Positions 1 to 10,544 of a DNA stretch of 64,000 bases are shown here, in pieces. The number at the start of each line of letters is the position of its first letter. The first letter of the stretch is position 1. The notes below the pieces were generated by a model, which was given only the letters and a program-made list of their open reading frames with translations, did not search any database and was not told where the DNA came from. Made by a program: the position numbers and the translations under genes. This stretch comes from Siphlonurus alternatus (Eukaryota > Arthropoda > Insecta > Ephemeroptera > Siphlonuridae), in contig OX463781.1 of NCBI GenBank assembly GCA_949825025.1, positions 37,907,950 through 37,971,949 on the forward strand, read 5' to 3'.

Positions 1-632
1 TCTATGTTTTTTTAAATTTTAAAACTTTTAAGTATTCATGATATTTACGGAATTGAAATGCTATTTATACGTAACACAGAGGTAAAAAATATTATTTGTA
101 TCGTATTTCATGAAAACACAAAATTTATAGCTAAAAATAACTAAAACGTTATTTTACCAATACATCATTTTGCACAACACTGTAGAGATTATTATATAAC
201 TGTATATGTGTAAATTATTACATATTATATAATAAAAAGGTTATGCACACAATAGAAACTGCATACTGAAACTTACACTTTTCTGACCTTTTTACATTTA
301 AAGTTCACAGTTTGGAGCTATTCATATATGGGGAAATTTAATAATAGCTTAAGTGAAGAAAAACAAAAATTTATGAAGCTAATTTATTAATATTACGAAA
401 GTTAAATCGATAAAAATGTATATATTTCAACACATAAGTTTTTCTTTTGTCTATTACGTTAATATATAAAAACAAAAGTTTCCATAACAATCTACACACT
501 TTTAACGTTAAATATTTATAACCGATCGATCGATGAAGCTGCTTTTCCTGCAAATGTTTAAATCTTGCAAAGGACAGACCCTGGGAAGGTTGCAGCTGCA
601 GCCCTCTCCCCCCCCCTCCCCCCTATTGGCAC
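1..632. other. AT-rich non-coding stretch
   Basis: Low-complexity AT-rich sequence. A pyrimidine tract rich in C lies at about 601-623 (G-rich on the minus strand), next to the candidate minus-strand exon at 633-706. I see no gene or recognisable repeat here. Confidence 0.5.
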
Positions 633-706
633 CTGAATAATTTATCATCATCTCTGGTAAACTCCCCAACCAGTTCACATGCAGCTTTTCATTTAAAGCT
701 GACAAA
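633..706 (-). CDS. Candidate internal exon, minus strand, unknown protein
   Basis: On the minus strand this 74-base block has a good acceptor (pyrimidine-rich run ending in TTTTAAG) and a donor CAG|GTGCCA. It is open for 24 codons in one frame, with one leading base and one trailing base. The peptide includes LNEKLHVNWLGSLPEMM, which is balanced in composition and unlike the N/K/I/Y-rich chance frames of the surrounding sequence. No domain is recognised. No partner exon on the same strand was found nearby, so it would belong to a gene mostly outside the window. It could be a chance frame. Confidence 0.3.
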
Positions 707-1104
707 CTTAAAACAAACAAAAATTTCGTTATATTTTGGTACATATTTTTTATCAGTAAAATATAAATATTACCAGTTGCAAAAACTCCTTCTTCCAATA
801 AAGTTTACATTTTACTTTAAGCAAGTCAACAACAAGCCTTCTTGAAAATGGAAGATTTTTTTTTGCAAATTAATAACAAACTCAAATAATGTAATTTTCC
901 CTTGTAAAAAGGAATTATAATACTTATTAAAAAATAGTATATTTCTAAAAATATAATTTTTCAAATATAAAAAATAAACTATACACATTAAAACCTATGT
1001 GACTGACAAAACGATTTTAATAGCCTGTGTAATATTTCTATACTTTCCTATAATTTATTATAAGAAAATAAAAGATGTCTAATTTATTGTTTAAATAGGT
1101 ATAC

Positions 1105-1106
<2 letters not shown>
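707..1106. other. AT-rich non-coding stretch
   Basis: Plain AT-rich sequence up to the ATT microsatellite. Nothing recognised. Confidence 0.5.

Positions 1107-1150
<44 letters not shown>
1107..1150. repeat. (ATT)n microsatellite
   Basis: About 14 uninterrupted ATT units that stop exactly where the truncated LINE begins. The LINE either inserted into the array or the array grew at its 5' junction. Confidence 0.95.
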
Positions 1151-2446
1151 GAAGGAACTTTAGACGATCAACTAATGCAGCATAGATATAGTAATGATTT
1201 AATTTCAAGAAGTCAACATGGGTTTGTAAAAAATAAATCCACAATCACAGCCACCTATGCATTACTTAATCCAATCTATAAATGCTTAGATAGTAAAAAA
1301 TACTGTCTCGCTATCTTTTTTGATTTTGCCAAAGCATTTGACAGTATTGATAAGAATGTTATATTAAGTAAATTAAAAAACATTGGCTGTGATCTTGACA
1401 GTGTAAAATTGATTAATTCTTATTTATCTGACCGTCAGCAGTATGTGGAGCTGAATGGGAAATCTGATCTTTTGCCCCTCTCTCTCGGCTGTCCACAAGG
1501 CGGCAAGATATCAACAACCCTGTTTGGCGTCGGCATAAATGATTTACCTGAATTTGTAAGCGAGGAAATTGTAAAATATGCCGATGATACAACTGCTATT
1601 GTCACAGCTGACTCGGAAGAAGAACTCATTAATAAAGCAAACAAAACTGTCCAGGAAGTTGAAGTCTACTGTACTCAAAATAGGCTAATATTAAATAAAG
1701 ATAAAACGGTATACATTTACTTTCACTCATCGAGAAGTGAGCCTGATTTTAGTTACTTAATAAAGTTTTTTAATAAATCAATAAAGAGGGTATCATGTAT
1801 TAAATATTTAGGAATCCGTATTAATGAAACAATGAACTGGACAATGCATATTAATGAGGTCTGTAAAAGTATCAATAAAGGAAATTTTATACTGTATTCA
1901 TTGCGTGATCAAGTTTCTCAAGATACTTTAAAGACTATTTACTATGCTTACGTGTATCCTCATCTTGTTTATGGTATTATTTTTTGGGGAAATGAAGCTG
2001 TTCATATGAATAGATTATTTGTCCTTCAAAAGAGATCACTTAGAACCATTCTTGGATTTAAAAAATATGATTCTTGTGTTTCACATTTTAAACGGTTGCG
2101 AATGTTGACGTTGCCATGTATGTATTTAATTAATTGTTGCATGTTTAAACGCAAAAATCCCGAATACTTTCTTAATAATGAAAACTTTCATATGTATAAT
2201 ACTAGAAACAAAAATCATATTAGGGTTGAGAAACATAAATCGGCTTTTTTTGAGAAGAGTTGTTCATATCAAATTTCAAAAATTTATGATTTTTTGCCTA
2301 ATACTTTAAAAGAGATTCAGAGTGACAATAGTTTTAAGAATCAACTTAAAAATATACTTATAGACAAAGAATTTTATTCTGTTAAGCTTTATTTTAGTAA
2401 TAAAATGAGAGAAAATATAACTAGTATGCATAACATACAGGCTTAG
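1151..2446 (+). CDS. Reverse transcriptase C-terminal part of a LINE (5' truncated)
   Basis: The frame is open from the truncation point (1151) to TAG at 2446, about 431 codons without a stop. An ATG at 1175 is internal and probably not the true start. Counting from that ATG, visible RT motifs are GFVKNKST at 16-23, FFDFAKAFDSID with the first catalytic Asp near residue 50, GCPQGGKIS near 105-113 (where GVPQGS is more usual), the YADD active site at 135-138, LNKDKT near 173-178 and KYLGI further on. These make the palm and start of the thumb of a non-LTR reverse transcriptase. A C-terminal block (HLVYGIIFWGN, LQKRSLRTILGF) follows, as is common in CR1/Jockey-type ORF2. The endonuclease, ORF1 and 5' UTR are absent, so this copy cannot move by itself. 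The lack of stops suggests a fairly young insertion. There is no sign of an intron. Confidence 0.9.
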   Translation, partial: EGTLDDQLMQHRYSNDLISRSQHGFVKNKSTITATYALLNPIYKCLDSKKYCLAIFFDFAKAFDSIDKNVILSKLKNIGCDLDSVKLINSYLSDRQQYVELNGKSDLLPLSLGCPQGGKISTTLFGVGINDLPEFVSEEIVKYADDTTAIVTADSEEELINKANKTVQEVEVYCTQNRLILNKDKTVYIYFHSSRSEPDFSYLIKFFNKSIKRVSCIKYLGIRINETMNWTMHINEVCKSINKGNFILYSLRDQVSQDTLKTIYYAYVYPHLVYGIIFWGNEAVHMNRLFVLQKRSLRTILGFKKYDSCVSHFKRLRMLTLPCMYLINCCMFKRKNPEYFLNNENFHMYNTRNKNHIRVEKHKSAFFEKSCSYQISKIYDFLPNTLKEIQSDNSFKNQLKNILIDKEFYSVKLYFSNKMRENITSMHNIQA

Positions 2447-2629
2447 ATTATTATCATTATTTAAAATGAATAATAAAATGTAATATTAATTGTATGTCCT
2501 GTTGATAATCTGATAATGTGTATGTATATGTGTGTGATTGTCTTTTTTTTATATATATATTGAATATTTGACGTGATCCATGTTGTTAATTGTACAACCA
2601 GTTGTTCGAATAAAATAAAATAAAATTAT
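1151..2629 (+). mobile_element. 5'-truncated non-LTR retrotransposon (LINE)
   Basis: The element starts abruptly inside the reverse-transcriptase domain, next to an ATT array. It carries the rest of the ORF, has a roughly 170-base 3' UTR, and ends in short AATAAA/TAAAA repeats at about 2608-2626. 5' truncation and a simple-repeat tail are typical of target-primed insertion. No clear target-site duplication is visible, because both flanks are AT-rich. The 3' tail of short A-rich repeats and the protein resemble the CR1/Jockey group, but the clade cannot be fixed by eye. Confidence 0.9.
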
Positions 2630-3775
2630 TCTGAAATACTCAAATTCAACATAGGATTATGCTTAATTTGTTAACTTGTATTAAATATAATTAATTTCTT
2701 TTACTAGGGAAAGCAATTAAAACACAATTACAAATTTGAACAATAGATGATTATCAAGTGCATATTTTTATTTGTCATATTTACAAATTTAAAATAAGTC
2801 TTAAATTTTGTACTATAATATTATACGCAATTATTATACACATTTTATTTTTACAAAGCTCCAACTCTTGTAAATATAAAAAAGTTAAGAATCAAGACCA
2901 GAATAAAAACAAACTCTTGATGTAACTGGCTCAATTTTGTAAATTTTAATAAAAAAAATGCAACAAGTGGGTCTTTTATAGGATTTATTTTTTTATTTTT
3001 GTTATTTCGAGTAAAAAGAGAATATTTTTCATGAAACGTATTTATGTATAACTATAATTAATGAATTGAGTTGTTTCATAGTAAATTTGTCAAATAAAGT
3101 CCGTATAAATATCATCATAATTATTATAATTTGAATTAATGTAAACAAGACTGATAATTAGAAAACATAATTATCTTTTAACTTTTAATTATATTTTTTT
3201 AGAAATTTAATAAGTTTAATATGTTTAAAAATACTATAATATTATGATTATATTTTATAACATAAAATCATTTTACATATGTATAAAATTAGGTTGTTAT
3301 TTATTCAACTGCTCAAATTACTAATTACTAAATTTATAATCAAATGCTAATTAGTTTAGGCAAATGTAGTCAATTTATTGAAGCTTAAATGTATTGAACA
3401 TTATAATTTTATTATGTCGGAAACTGTAATTTCCATTTAGTAAACAAACTAACAAGTTAGTAAATTTTAAGATGTTCATAATAATTATGACCTCATAACT
3501 TTGCTCATAAAACTAATATCCAATATTCTAAAAATTAACGTGAAACAAACAACCTGTCCTATTACAGAAAAGTTTTTAGCTCTCGAATACAAAAACCAAC
3601 ACAAACTTAATGTAATTTCCGCCTCTCTTCCGGTTTTGGTGCGATGGAAAACGGTAGCAAAATAAACAAATATATTTTGTCATTTTTTTAATTAATAAAT
3701 ATTATAAAGATGATCAATATTGATTTTCAATCTTCAAATATTCTTTAATGTACACATTTTTTTTTACCAGGTGGA
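2630..3775. other. AT-rich non-coding stretch
   Basis: Very AT-rich sequence without recognised repeats. A slightly GC-richer patch near 3615-3660 has a short ATG frame (MENGSKIN) that soon meets a stop. It is not supported as a gene. Confidence 0.5.
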
Positions 3776-4048
3776 CCCTAGTTTAAAATTTAAGTCTTCA
3801 AATCATCCTTTACACGTCTAAACCTAATCTTTTTTCCTCAAAAACACATCTTATTTCCTCCTCTCTCAAAGTGTGGATAAAATGGAGATAAAAATTCTAA
3901 CATTTTATGCACAATAAGAAGAAAGAAGACGTAATCTCGTCTTTTTACCTATTTTTTCCTCTAAAATGGTACAAAGTAGGAGGGTATTAGACGAGGAGAG
4001 AGCTTTTTAGCAAATATAAGATGAAAAATAAGTTCCAACTAATAAGGC
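3776..4048 (+). mobile_element. MITE family A, copy 1
   Basis: About 270 bp. It begins near CCTAGTTTAAAATTTAAGTC and ends near AGTTCCAACTAATAAGG. Its diagnostic inner words recur at about 14 places in the window: TTACACGTCTAAACCTAATC, CTCAAAGTG(A/T)GGAT, AAGACGTAATCTCGTC and CTAAAATGGT(A/G)CAAA. Copies occur in both orientations and have short imperfect terminal inverted repeats, like CYNAGTTGAAAWAAWTT. There is no coding capacity. Confidence 0.8.
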
Positions 4049-4194
4049 TTCATTTAGGGCCTTGGTTGGACTGTATTTGTACACAATTTAATAATAAAAA
4101 TCTTAAAAAAAAAATAATAATTTAAATCGGGGAATTTTCTCCATTCTTGTTATTGACTAGTTTACAACCTAAATTTTCAGAAACTTAGATAATG

Positions 4195-4836
4195 TATGCG
4201 TTTATTGGGCATATTGGAGCCAAAATCAGCTATTCATTTCGGCATTTACCTGTGTCTGGAAAAAAATAAAACGTTGAAACTGATGTCATGGAAGTACACT
4301 GCTCCAAAGCCAGGGGAACCACAGAGTGAAAAAGCAAAACGATTTTTTCCTGAATTATTAATTATTATTATTATTATTATTATTTAAGGATGACTGTCAC
4401 TAGTGTAATTATTTTTTATGGTAAAAAAAAAAATAAAAAATTTAGATCAGAATATAGAGAAAAAAATGACTGTTCACTTTCTGAAGTAAAAAAAGTAATT
4501 ATTCAGTCCATTTTTTGAGACATTATTTTTTTTAGTTGAAAAGATGCTGATTTGACTTGATTTGAAAATGTCCGACAGATTTTCAATGATATTCTCACTA
4601 TTTGTATCCTGAAAATCTTAAAAACTAGACTGACTTTTGCTTCATTTTTTTTTTTTTTTTTTTTTTTCCTGAAAATTTATGTTATAATGTAAGGAAGGTT
4701 TACTATATTTTTCAGAGTGATTCACCATCTCCTAAGACTAGTGACAATAATCTTTAATGATCACCCATCCAGATACTAACAACGCTCAACATAACTTGAC
4801 TTCGGTGATCTGAAAAAAGCACTGTACCACACTCTT
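4195..4836 (-). mobile_element. 5S-derived SINE, interrupted copy
   Basis: Read on the minus strand, 4836 to about 4738 resembles the 5S rRNA internal-promoter region (TCACCGAAGTCAAGTTATGT, then a TATCTGGATGGGTGATC-like C box). Bases 4345-4195 match the body of the SINE copy at 38188-38505 (GTGGTTCCCCTGGCTTTGG, then CAGGTAAATGCCG). About 390 bases containing an ATT array (about 4363-4386) and a T run (4647-4667) separate the two halves, so the copy has been split by insertion or slippage. Confidence 0.55.
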
Positions 4837-5570
4837 CCAGATACTGTTAAAAACTCATTTGAAATAAATGAAAATAATAGCGAAAAACCAACTTATAGCA
4901 GAATATTGTGTAAAATCAAAGTTTACTTGAATTGAAATATAATATATTTAAATATATAAACTTAAAACCTTAGAGAATAAACTTAAAGTGAATTATAAAG
5001 AAACCTTGTTTACACTGCAATGCATTTTATTGTTATAAAATCGTTTTGAAAAGTGATAAATGATGATGAATTGTAAAACTTTGATAATACTTGAATATAC
5101 TTGAAAAGAGCTGTAAATTTGTTCTCCAATTCATTGAAAAGTTACAAAATGAAAAATGAAAGTTGAATTTTTGTTTACATTAAAACTGTATATACAGTTG
5201 ATTGTATTACACAGACTTTTTTTTCTTTTTCAAGACTAATACGAGAAAAAGAAACTTTGCTTTTAAAATTTAAAATGTGTTATGTCAAATAATTAAACTG
5301 AATATCTTAGGTAAATGCATAAAAAATATAAAGAAAATTACTTATCAATAAATATGACAAAATTTGCTTCATCAGTCTCACCATTGATTTCATTATAAAT
5401 TATACTCATAACTCATTATGAAAATTAGTTTGGTTAAAAAATAGGCAGAGTTACACACTATATTATTATCTTTTTACTGTTATTCCTGGTCAAAGTAAAT
5501 TTTTACCGGACGGAATCGAATGAAATAAATTTTAAAATTTCGATAATGATCTAAAAGTTATTATAATGGA
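4837..5570. other. AT-rich non-coding stretch
   Basis: AT-rich sequence without recognised features. Confidence 0.5.
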
Positions 5571-5897
5571 CAACATACGGCATGAAAAAGTTTTATTGCA
5601 GAAATGAATAGAGGGTACCAAATTATGCTCCTCTGACTTTTTCAGATTTTTTTGAGACCCGGAACTATTTTTAAATAATTATTGAAAGTCCTGTGATTTC
5701 AGTTGGCACCCCTGAATCCTTAATTAAAAGGATAGAGACTGGACGCCTATTGACGCCTCCAGGGGGCGTGGCAACACTTTCAATAATTATTTAAAAATAG
5801 TTCTGGGTCTCAAAAAATCTGAAAAAATTCAGAGTAGCATAATTTGGTACCCTCTATTCATTTCTGCAATACAATTTTTTCATGTATGTTGTCCATT
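5571..5897. mobile_element. MITE family C, copy 1
   Basis: A palindromic non-autonomous element. The left end GGACAACATACGGCATGAAA pairs with the right end, which reads TTTCATGTATGTTGTCC. Inner words are TTGCAGAAATGAATAGAGGG, AACTATTTTTAAATAATTAT and GCCTCCAGGGGGCGTGGC. The same structure recurs at 28516, 37313, 40691, 41169, 41735, 44778, 47042, 50729 and, in part, 62285. Confidence 0.8.
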
Positions 5898-5999
5898 GCT
5901 TATGGTTTGAGCAGATTCAAGAGGGAGGTTTCCTCACAATCGTTCCATTTCCGGTTTTCGTCCATAAAAGCCAATATTAACTTCTATATTATACCTCAG

Positions 6000-6057
6000 T
6001 TTTCTCAAAACTGGATAAGACAAATCCACTTCAAAATTTACATACTACCTTTTGATG
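6000..6057 (+). CDS. Candidate internal exon of plus-strand gene 1
   Basis: A 58-base block between a good acceptor (ACTTCTATATTATACCTCAG|) and a near-consensus donor (GATG|GTAAGT). It is open in one frame: FSQNWIRQIHFKIYILPFD plus one base. Phase is 0 at the start and 1 at the end. The next candidate exon (12020-12175) could follow directly only with a different start (AAG|GA at 12031), or through an unseen small exon. One possibility for the latter is 11912-11939, which has a clean acceptor (TTTAATCTTCAG|) and matches both phases. No domain is recognised. Splice-site quality is the main evidence, and the protein is too short to judge. Confidence 0.35.
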
Positions 6058-6432
6058 GTAAGTTCTAAGTTCCATGCAAATGTTGTAGCATTCAAGGGGG
6101 ATTCCAAGATCTCAATCAACTGAGGTTTATCCTTAAATAACTCACAGTTAAGGTACAAAATCTATTCTATATCATCAATTCTCGGAATAATAATATAATA
6201 AGCAAGGATCATCTAAGTAATTATTATAAAAATTTTAATCTATCAGCAGGTCACTCTCAAAGTCTGTGAAAATATATATAAAAAAAATATAATGAATAAT
6301 ATCTATGAAGACAAAGATATGCAAATTTGCAATTTTGTTACGTAAAGCAATCTTAGCTATCCCAGAATAGATTCAGTTAACCATTAAACCTCCATAATGC
6401 TACATGACAAGCCCAGAATTACAGAAGAGGTA
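6058..6432. other. AT-rich, putative intron sequence
   Basis: Nothing recognised. If the exon at 6000-6057 is real, this is its downstream intron. Confidence 0.4.
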
Positions 6433-6706
6433 ACCCGAGTTAAAATAAATTTCATCTTTTATTCGCTATTAAGTTATGTTCTCGTCTAATTCCCTCCTAT
6501 TTTGTACCATTTTTTAGAAGGGGGGGGTAAAGGGGGAAAAAACGAGTGTAGTTTTTCGTCTTATTGAGCTTCAAATGTTAAAAAAAAATCTCCATTATAT
6601 CCTCACTTTCAGCGAGGAGGAAATTAATAATATGTGTTTTAGAGGTAAAAAATATTAGGTTTAGACATGTGAAAGATGAGTTAATGACGAAAAATTTTAA
6701 CTAGGA
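6433..6706 (-). mobile_element. MITE family A, copy 2
   Basis: Reverse-oriented copy. It starts at CCCGAGTTAAAATAAATTTC and ends at AAAATTTTAACTAGG. Inner words are CTCCTATTTTGTACCATTTT and AGGTTTAGACATGTGAAAGA. Confidence 0.8.
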
Positions 6707-7241
6707 AACGGTTATGCTGCCTTGAGGTGTATTGCACAATTTGCTTTACAAAAAATTTAACTTCCATGGCATTTGTGTAAGTTATAGATGAAGAAACTTT
6801 TTATTAAACCAAGTGTACATTTCTCTTAATCTCTATATACCGTTTATAAAACTGCAATTTATTAAATAGCCTATGTTGCAAATATAAAACAAACTAGCAA
6901 AAAAGAGTATATCTTTCCAATCACATTATATAGTCCATTCATGCATGTATGCTACTGATAGTTTATTTGAATCGTTTATACAACATGCATTAGTTTTATG
7001 TAGATAAATCCAAAAAGTATATAAAAAAACTCTGCGTACAGCACTTCGTTCCGGTTGGAATGGAATTTGCTAGCGCGTAGAGACAACACTTTATTTACCA
7101 TCATAATATATTCTTTTTAACGTGAAATCCAAAGTTATTACCATGCTGACAGAAACACTACTTTTGTTTGTTGATAAAAAAAAAAACTAAGCATGCCAAT
7201 AAAGTGAACATTTTTAACATTGCTGTGTTTATACAAACATG

Positions 7242-7246
<5 letters not shown>
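6707..7246. other. AT-rich non-coding stretch
   Basis: AT-rich. A small GC-richer patch near 7030-7085 is unexplained. Confidence 0.4.

Positions 7247-7315
<69 letters not shown>
7247..7315. repeat. (TA)n microsatellite
   Basis: About 34 TA units without interruption. Confidence 0.95.
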
Positions 7316-7319
<4 letters not shown>

Positions 7320-7387
7320 ATAGCATCAATTACTGGCAATAATCTAGCTAATGATAGAGTGATGAAAGATTTTTTTTATTTGTGTAT

Positions 7388-7668
7388 ACCCTGGTTGAAA
7401 TAAATTTCTTCTTTTATTTGCTTTTAAATAAGCTCTCTCCTCATGTATTTCCCTTCTATTTTGCACCATTTTAGAGGGAAAAATAGGGGAAAAGACGAGA
7501 TTACGTCTTCTTTCCTCTTATTAAACTTTAAAATGTTAGACTTATTATTGTCTCCATTTCATCTTCACATAAAGTGAGGAGAAAATAAGATGCGTGATTT
7601 TAACCGTAAAAAGATTAGGTTTAAGCGTGTAAAGGATGAGTTTAAGATGTAAATTTTCAAATAGGGCA
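7388..7668 (-). mobile_element. MITE family A, copy 3
   Basis: Reverse-oriented copy from CCCTGGTTGAAATAAATTTC to TTTTCAAATAGGGC. All inner landmarks of the family are present. It lies about 100 bases from an oppositely oriented copy (7763-8036), so the pair forms a large imperfect inverted repeat. Confidence 0.85.
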
Positions 7669-7762
7669 TCAGTCAAGGTAAAAAAAAAAAAAAAAGACCA
7701 GCATGTTTTTAACTTAAAAGTGAGAACAAGCTTGTGAATTTAAATGTGTACAATCGCTATAT

Positions 7763-8036
7763 AGCTCTAGTTGAAAAATTACGTCTCCAAATCATCCTTA
7801 ACACGTCTAAACCTAATCTTTTTACCTCTAAAACACATCTTATTTCCTCCTCGCTCAAAGTGAGGATGAAATGAAGATAATATAACTAACATTTAATGAT
7901 CAAGAAGAGGAAGAAATACGCAATCTCATCTTATTCACCTCTTTTTTCCTCTAAAATGGTGCAAAATAAGAGGAGAAAAGACTAGAGGAGAGTTTAATAG
8001 CGAAGAAAAGATGAAATTTATTTAAAATCGCTAGGT
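7763..8036 (+). mobile_element. MITE family A, copy 4
   Basis: Forward copy from CTCTAGTTGAAAAATTACGTC to AAATTTATTTAAAATCGCTAGG. Confidence 0.85.
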
Positions 8037-8040
8037 TGAT

Positions 8041-8304
8041 CTGGCAACACTGTCAGAGTTCAAGTGAGGTAACTTGGCTTGCGTCCCAAATTTCCATTCA
8101 CGCCTACTACCCTAATATACCCTTCCCTACAATGGCGGCGGAATTTAGGGCGCATCATAAGAGCCTTACTTATATAGCGGCCATATTGGAGGGTAGGAGA
8201 AAGTTCATTTTGGGCCCCTACAAGGGACGAGAAAGTGATTTGGGACGCAGGGTTATAGTCGCTTCCTCTGAATCTACCTGGCGACAATAAGACAGCGTTG
8301 CCAT
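8041..8304. mobile_element. CpG-richer element with two sets of inverted repeats
   Basis: Outer inverted repeats TGGCAACACTGTC (from about 8041) and GACAGCGTTGCCA (to about 8304) enclose an inner pair: TGCGTCCCAAAT at about 8081 and ATTTGGGACGCA at about 8240. The interior is GC-rich for this window and contains ATGGCGGCGG. One frame stays open for 84 codons across it, but the inverted-repeat layout makes a non-autonomous transposon more likely than an exon. Just outside the right end there is a donor-like GTGAGT at 8311. Confidence 0.5.
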
Positions 8305-9192
8305 TTACCGGTGAGTGAATTGTTGATGGATACTCCTCTCCAATGTCCCAACCTTTTTTACCTTTACTGTACGTTATTTCAATAGAGAAAATAAATGTGT
8401 GCCCATAAATTTATACTTGTAAAAAGTTGTAAATATTCACGCCTTGTGGGAACACTCTATACTGAATACTGAAATTATGTAACGAAACACCTGAAAATCA
8501 TGATTTAAGGTGTAAAAATATAAGATGTAAATTTAAGCATCAACAATACACTGACAGTCATTCATATTTTATTAAGATTGAATGTATTGTCTATTGACAA
8601 TGAAGTCACAAAGGAATATTTTATGTCTCAAATTCAGCATAGTAAGAGTTTCATAAAAAGAAATGTGTAACATGTATTTTTAGCTTAATTATTATAGTAA
8701 TTTTTTGACAAATTCATATTAGAATTAAATTATTTTTATATCAATGCTCATTTTAGTAGCTTCATAAATATTTGTAACTTAATTATTTTATTTTTAGAAA
8801 TATAATAATATTAATTAATTTTTGCATTGCGTTAATATAAATACTAAAATTGTTAAAATCTGAGTTTAAATTATAACTCAGAAGTTGAGAACTTATTACA
8901 TTTGTGGTTTGTGGTTGCTTCTGGCAGGTTAATTAGGTTTTATATTTACATACATGTATTCTAACTTGAATTATACACACCTCGTGTTATACTCCTGTTT
9001 CACCAACTGTGCAAATATGGAGATTTATACTTCTATCTCGTGTGTACCAGCATTAATTGCGATTTATTCGTGGTGAACTTTTTTTTAATAATAAAAAAGG
9101 TTGAAAATTAAAATATAAATATTTATTAAAAATTAGTGCTAAAGAATTTGATGATATGTGGTGTTCAAATTATATAATATATTATTTATGTT

Positions 9193-9194
<2 letters not shown>
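8305..9194. other. AT-rich non-coding stretch
   Basis: Unique AT-rich sequence. Short frames near 8980-9070 are not supported by splice signals on both sides. Confidence 0.4.

Positions 9195-9267
<73 letters not shown>
9195..9267. repeat. (TA)n microsatellite
   Basis: About 36 TA units. Confidence 0.95.
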
Positions 9268-9272
<5 letters not shown>

Positions 9273-9374
9273 TAAAAATTATTAAATTAATAATTATATA
9301 AGTTTCACAAAAATTTGTAGTAATTATAACTATAATAATGAGCGTGAAGATAATCAGACTTTCACTTTATCTTA

Positions 9375-9605
9375 TAAATGAACTTGGAGCTCGAGCAGAG
9401 GTAATGGGTAGGGATAAGGTTGGGAAAGGATGGTGGCCACGACCTGTTACTCGTCTCAGCATTCACTGAGATGAGACTGAGGGAACCGTGGAGATAACCT
9501 CAGTCTGAACAGACACCTCTAATTTTTTTTATCAATGGACTAAAGTAATGTTAAATGCCTGGGGAACCACACACAAGTGCATCACTGCACTAGGTGGAAA
9601 GTGAG
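9375..9605 (-). mobile_element. 5S-SINE family, body fragment
   Basis: Shares its body with the copy at 14148-14455: CTTGGAGCTCG, GATGGTGGCCA, GCATTCACTGA, GGGAACCGTGGA, CCTCAGTC. It ends at GTGCATCACTGCACTAGGTG, which matches the middle of the 28330 copy. The 5S-like head is missing. Confidence 0.7.
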
Positions 9606-9932
9606 GTATGTCTAACTCAATAACAGTAAAGGCAGATATATTGAGAAATTATATAGATATATTTATGTGTTAATTCTTGATACGCGTTCAATTTGTAGAA
9701 TTCTAAGAAAAATAACCTGGAATTTAACTGCATCGTTGATTATGGATGCAATATTACATTTAATAGGTTTGATAAAGTGCGATATCTTTATCCTACCCCT
9801 TTATTAGTATTATTTTATATTATGTAATAATAATTAATTGCAAAATCATAAATTTATATATATAATTGAGCGACTAACAATTTTATTTTAATTTGTTTAA
9901 CAATTTTTATTTTTGTACAATATGAATGTATC

Positions 9933-9968
9933 ATTTAGCTCTACACAAGGCCTTGTGTAGAGCTAAAT
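9933..9968. repeat. Perfect 36-bp palindrome
   Basis: The left half, 9933-9950 (ATTTAGCTCTACACAAGG), is the exact reverse complement of 9951-9968, with no spacer. It could form an 18-bp cruciform or be a head-to-head junction of two element ends. Confidence 0.95.
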
Positions 9969-10091
9969 GGAATGTATATATTGCCATATTTGCTCAATAA
10001 ACCTTTTTTTTTATCCCCAGCATGCCAAAGCTGAGAGTACAGGCTCCATGTAAAACGGAGTATTCTACGTCTAACAACTCTAACAGCTAGA

Positions 10092-10207
<116 letters not shown>

Positions 10208-10261
10208 TGTAAGTTGAAAAACTTACTTTTCAATCATTAATATACACTTACGTGGGTGTTT

Positions 10262-10530
10262 TAAGCAGAGACCCTTAGAGACCTCCATGTCTTATGGCCA
10301 GAAATTTGATAGCCTGAGCGTGGTCCAAGTGTGACGGCGCTGCTGCATCGCATGGGCGCGGTTGGGCACGGCCCGGCTCTTGCTGGCTGCCAGCGCGCGC
10401 AGCTGAATGTCGGACCGCGCTCAACCGCGCCCATGCGATGCAGCAGCGCCGCCACACTTGGACCCGCTCAGGTCATCAAATTTCTGGCCATGAGACACGG
10501 AAGTTGTCAGAGATTTGAAGTTCGATCCGA
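10262..10530. mobile_element. GC-rich long palindrome
   Basis: The left arm (about 10296-10364) and right arm (about 10422-10489) are near-perfect reverse complements over about 68 bases. They run from GGCCAGAAATTTGAT through GCTGCTGCATCGCATGGGCG to GCGCGGTTG. Weaker pairing extends outward (CAGAGACC near 10267, GTCAGAGATTTG near 10508). The core is rich in CpG and far above the window's GC level. Open frames on both strands are by-products of the palindrome. It looks like a MITE, but its composition is alien to its neighbours. Confidence 0.8.
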
Positions 10531-10544
10531 GTGGTCTAATGTTT

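Noticed and set aside
8036..8290. 84-codon plus ORF and 75-codon minus ORF over the same bases
   Set aside because: They lie across an element with two sets of inverted repeats; openness on both strands follows from palindromic GC-richer sequence.
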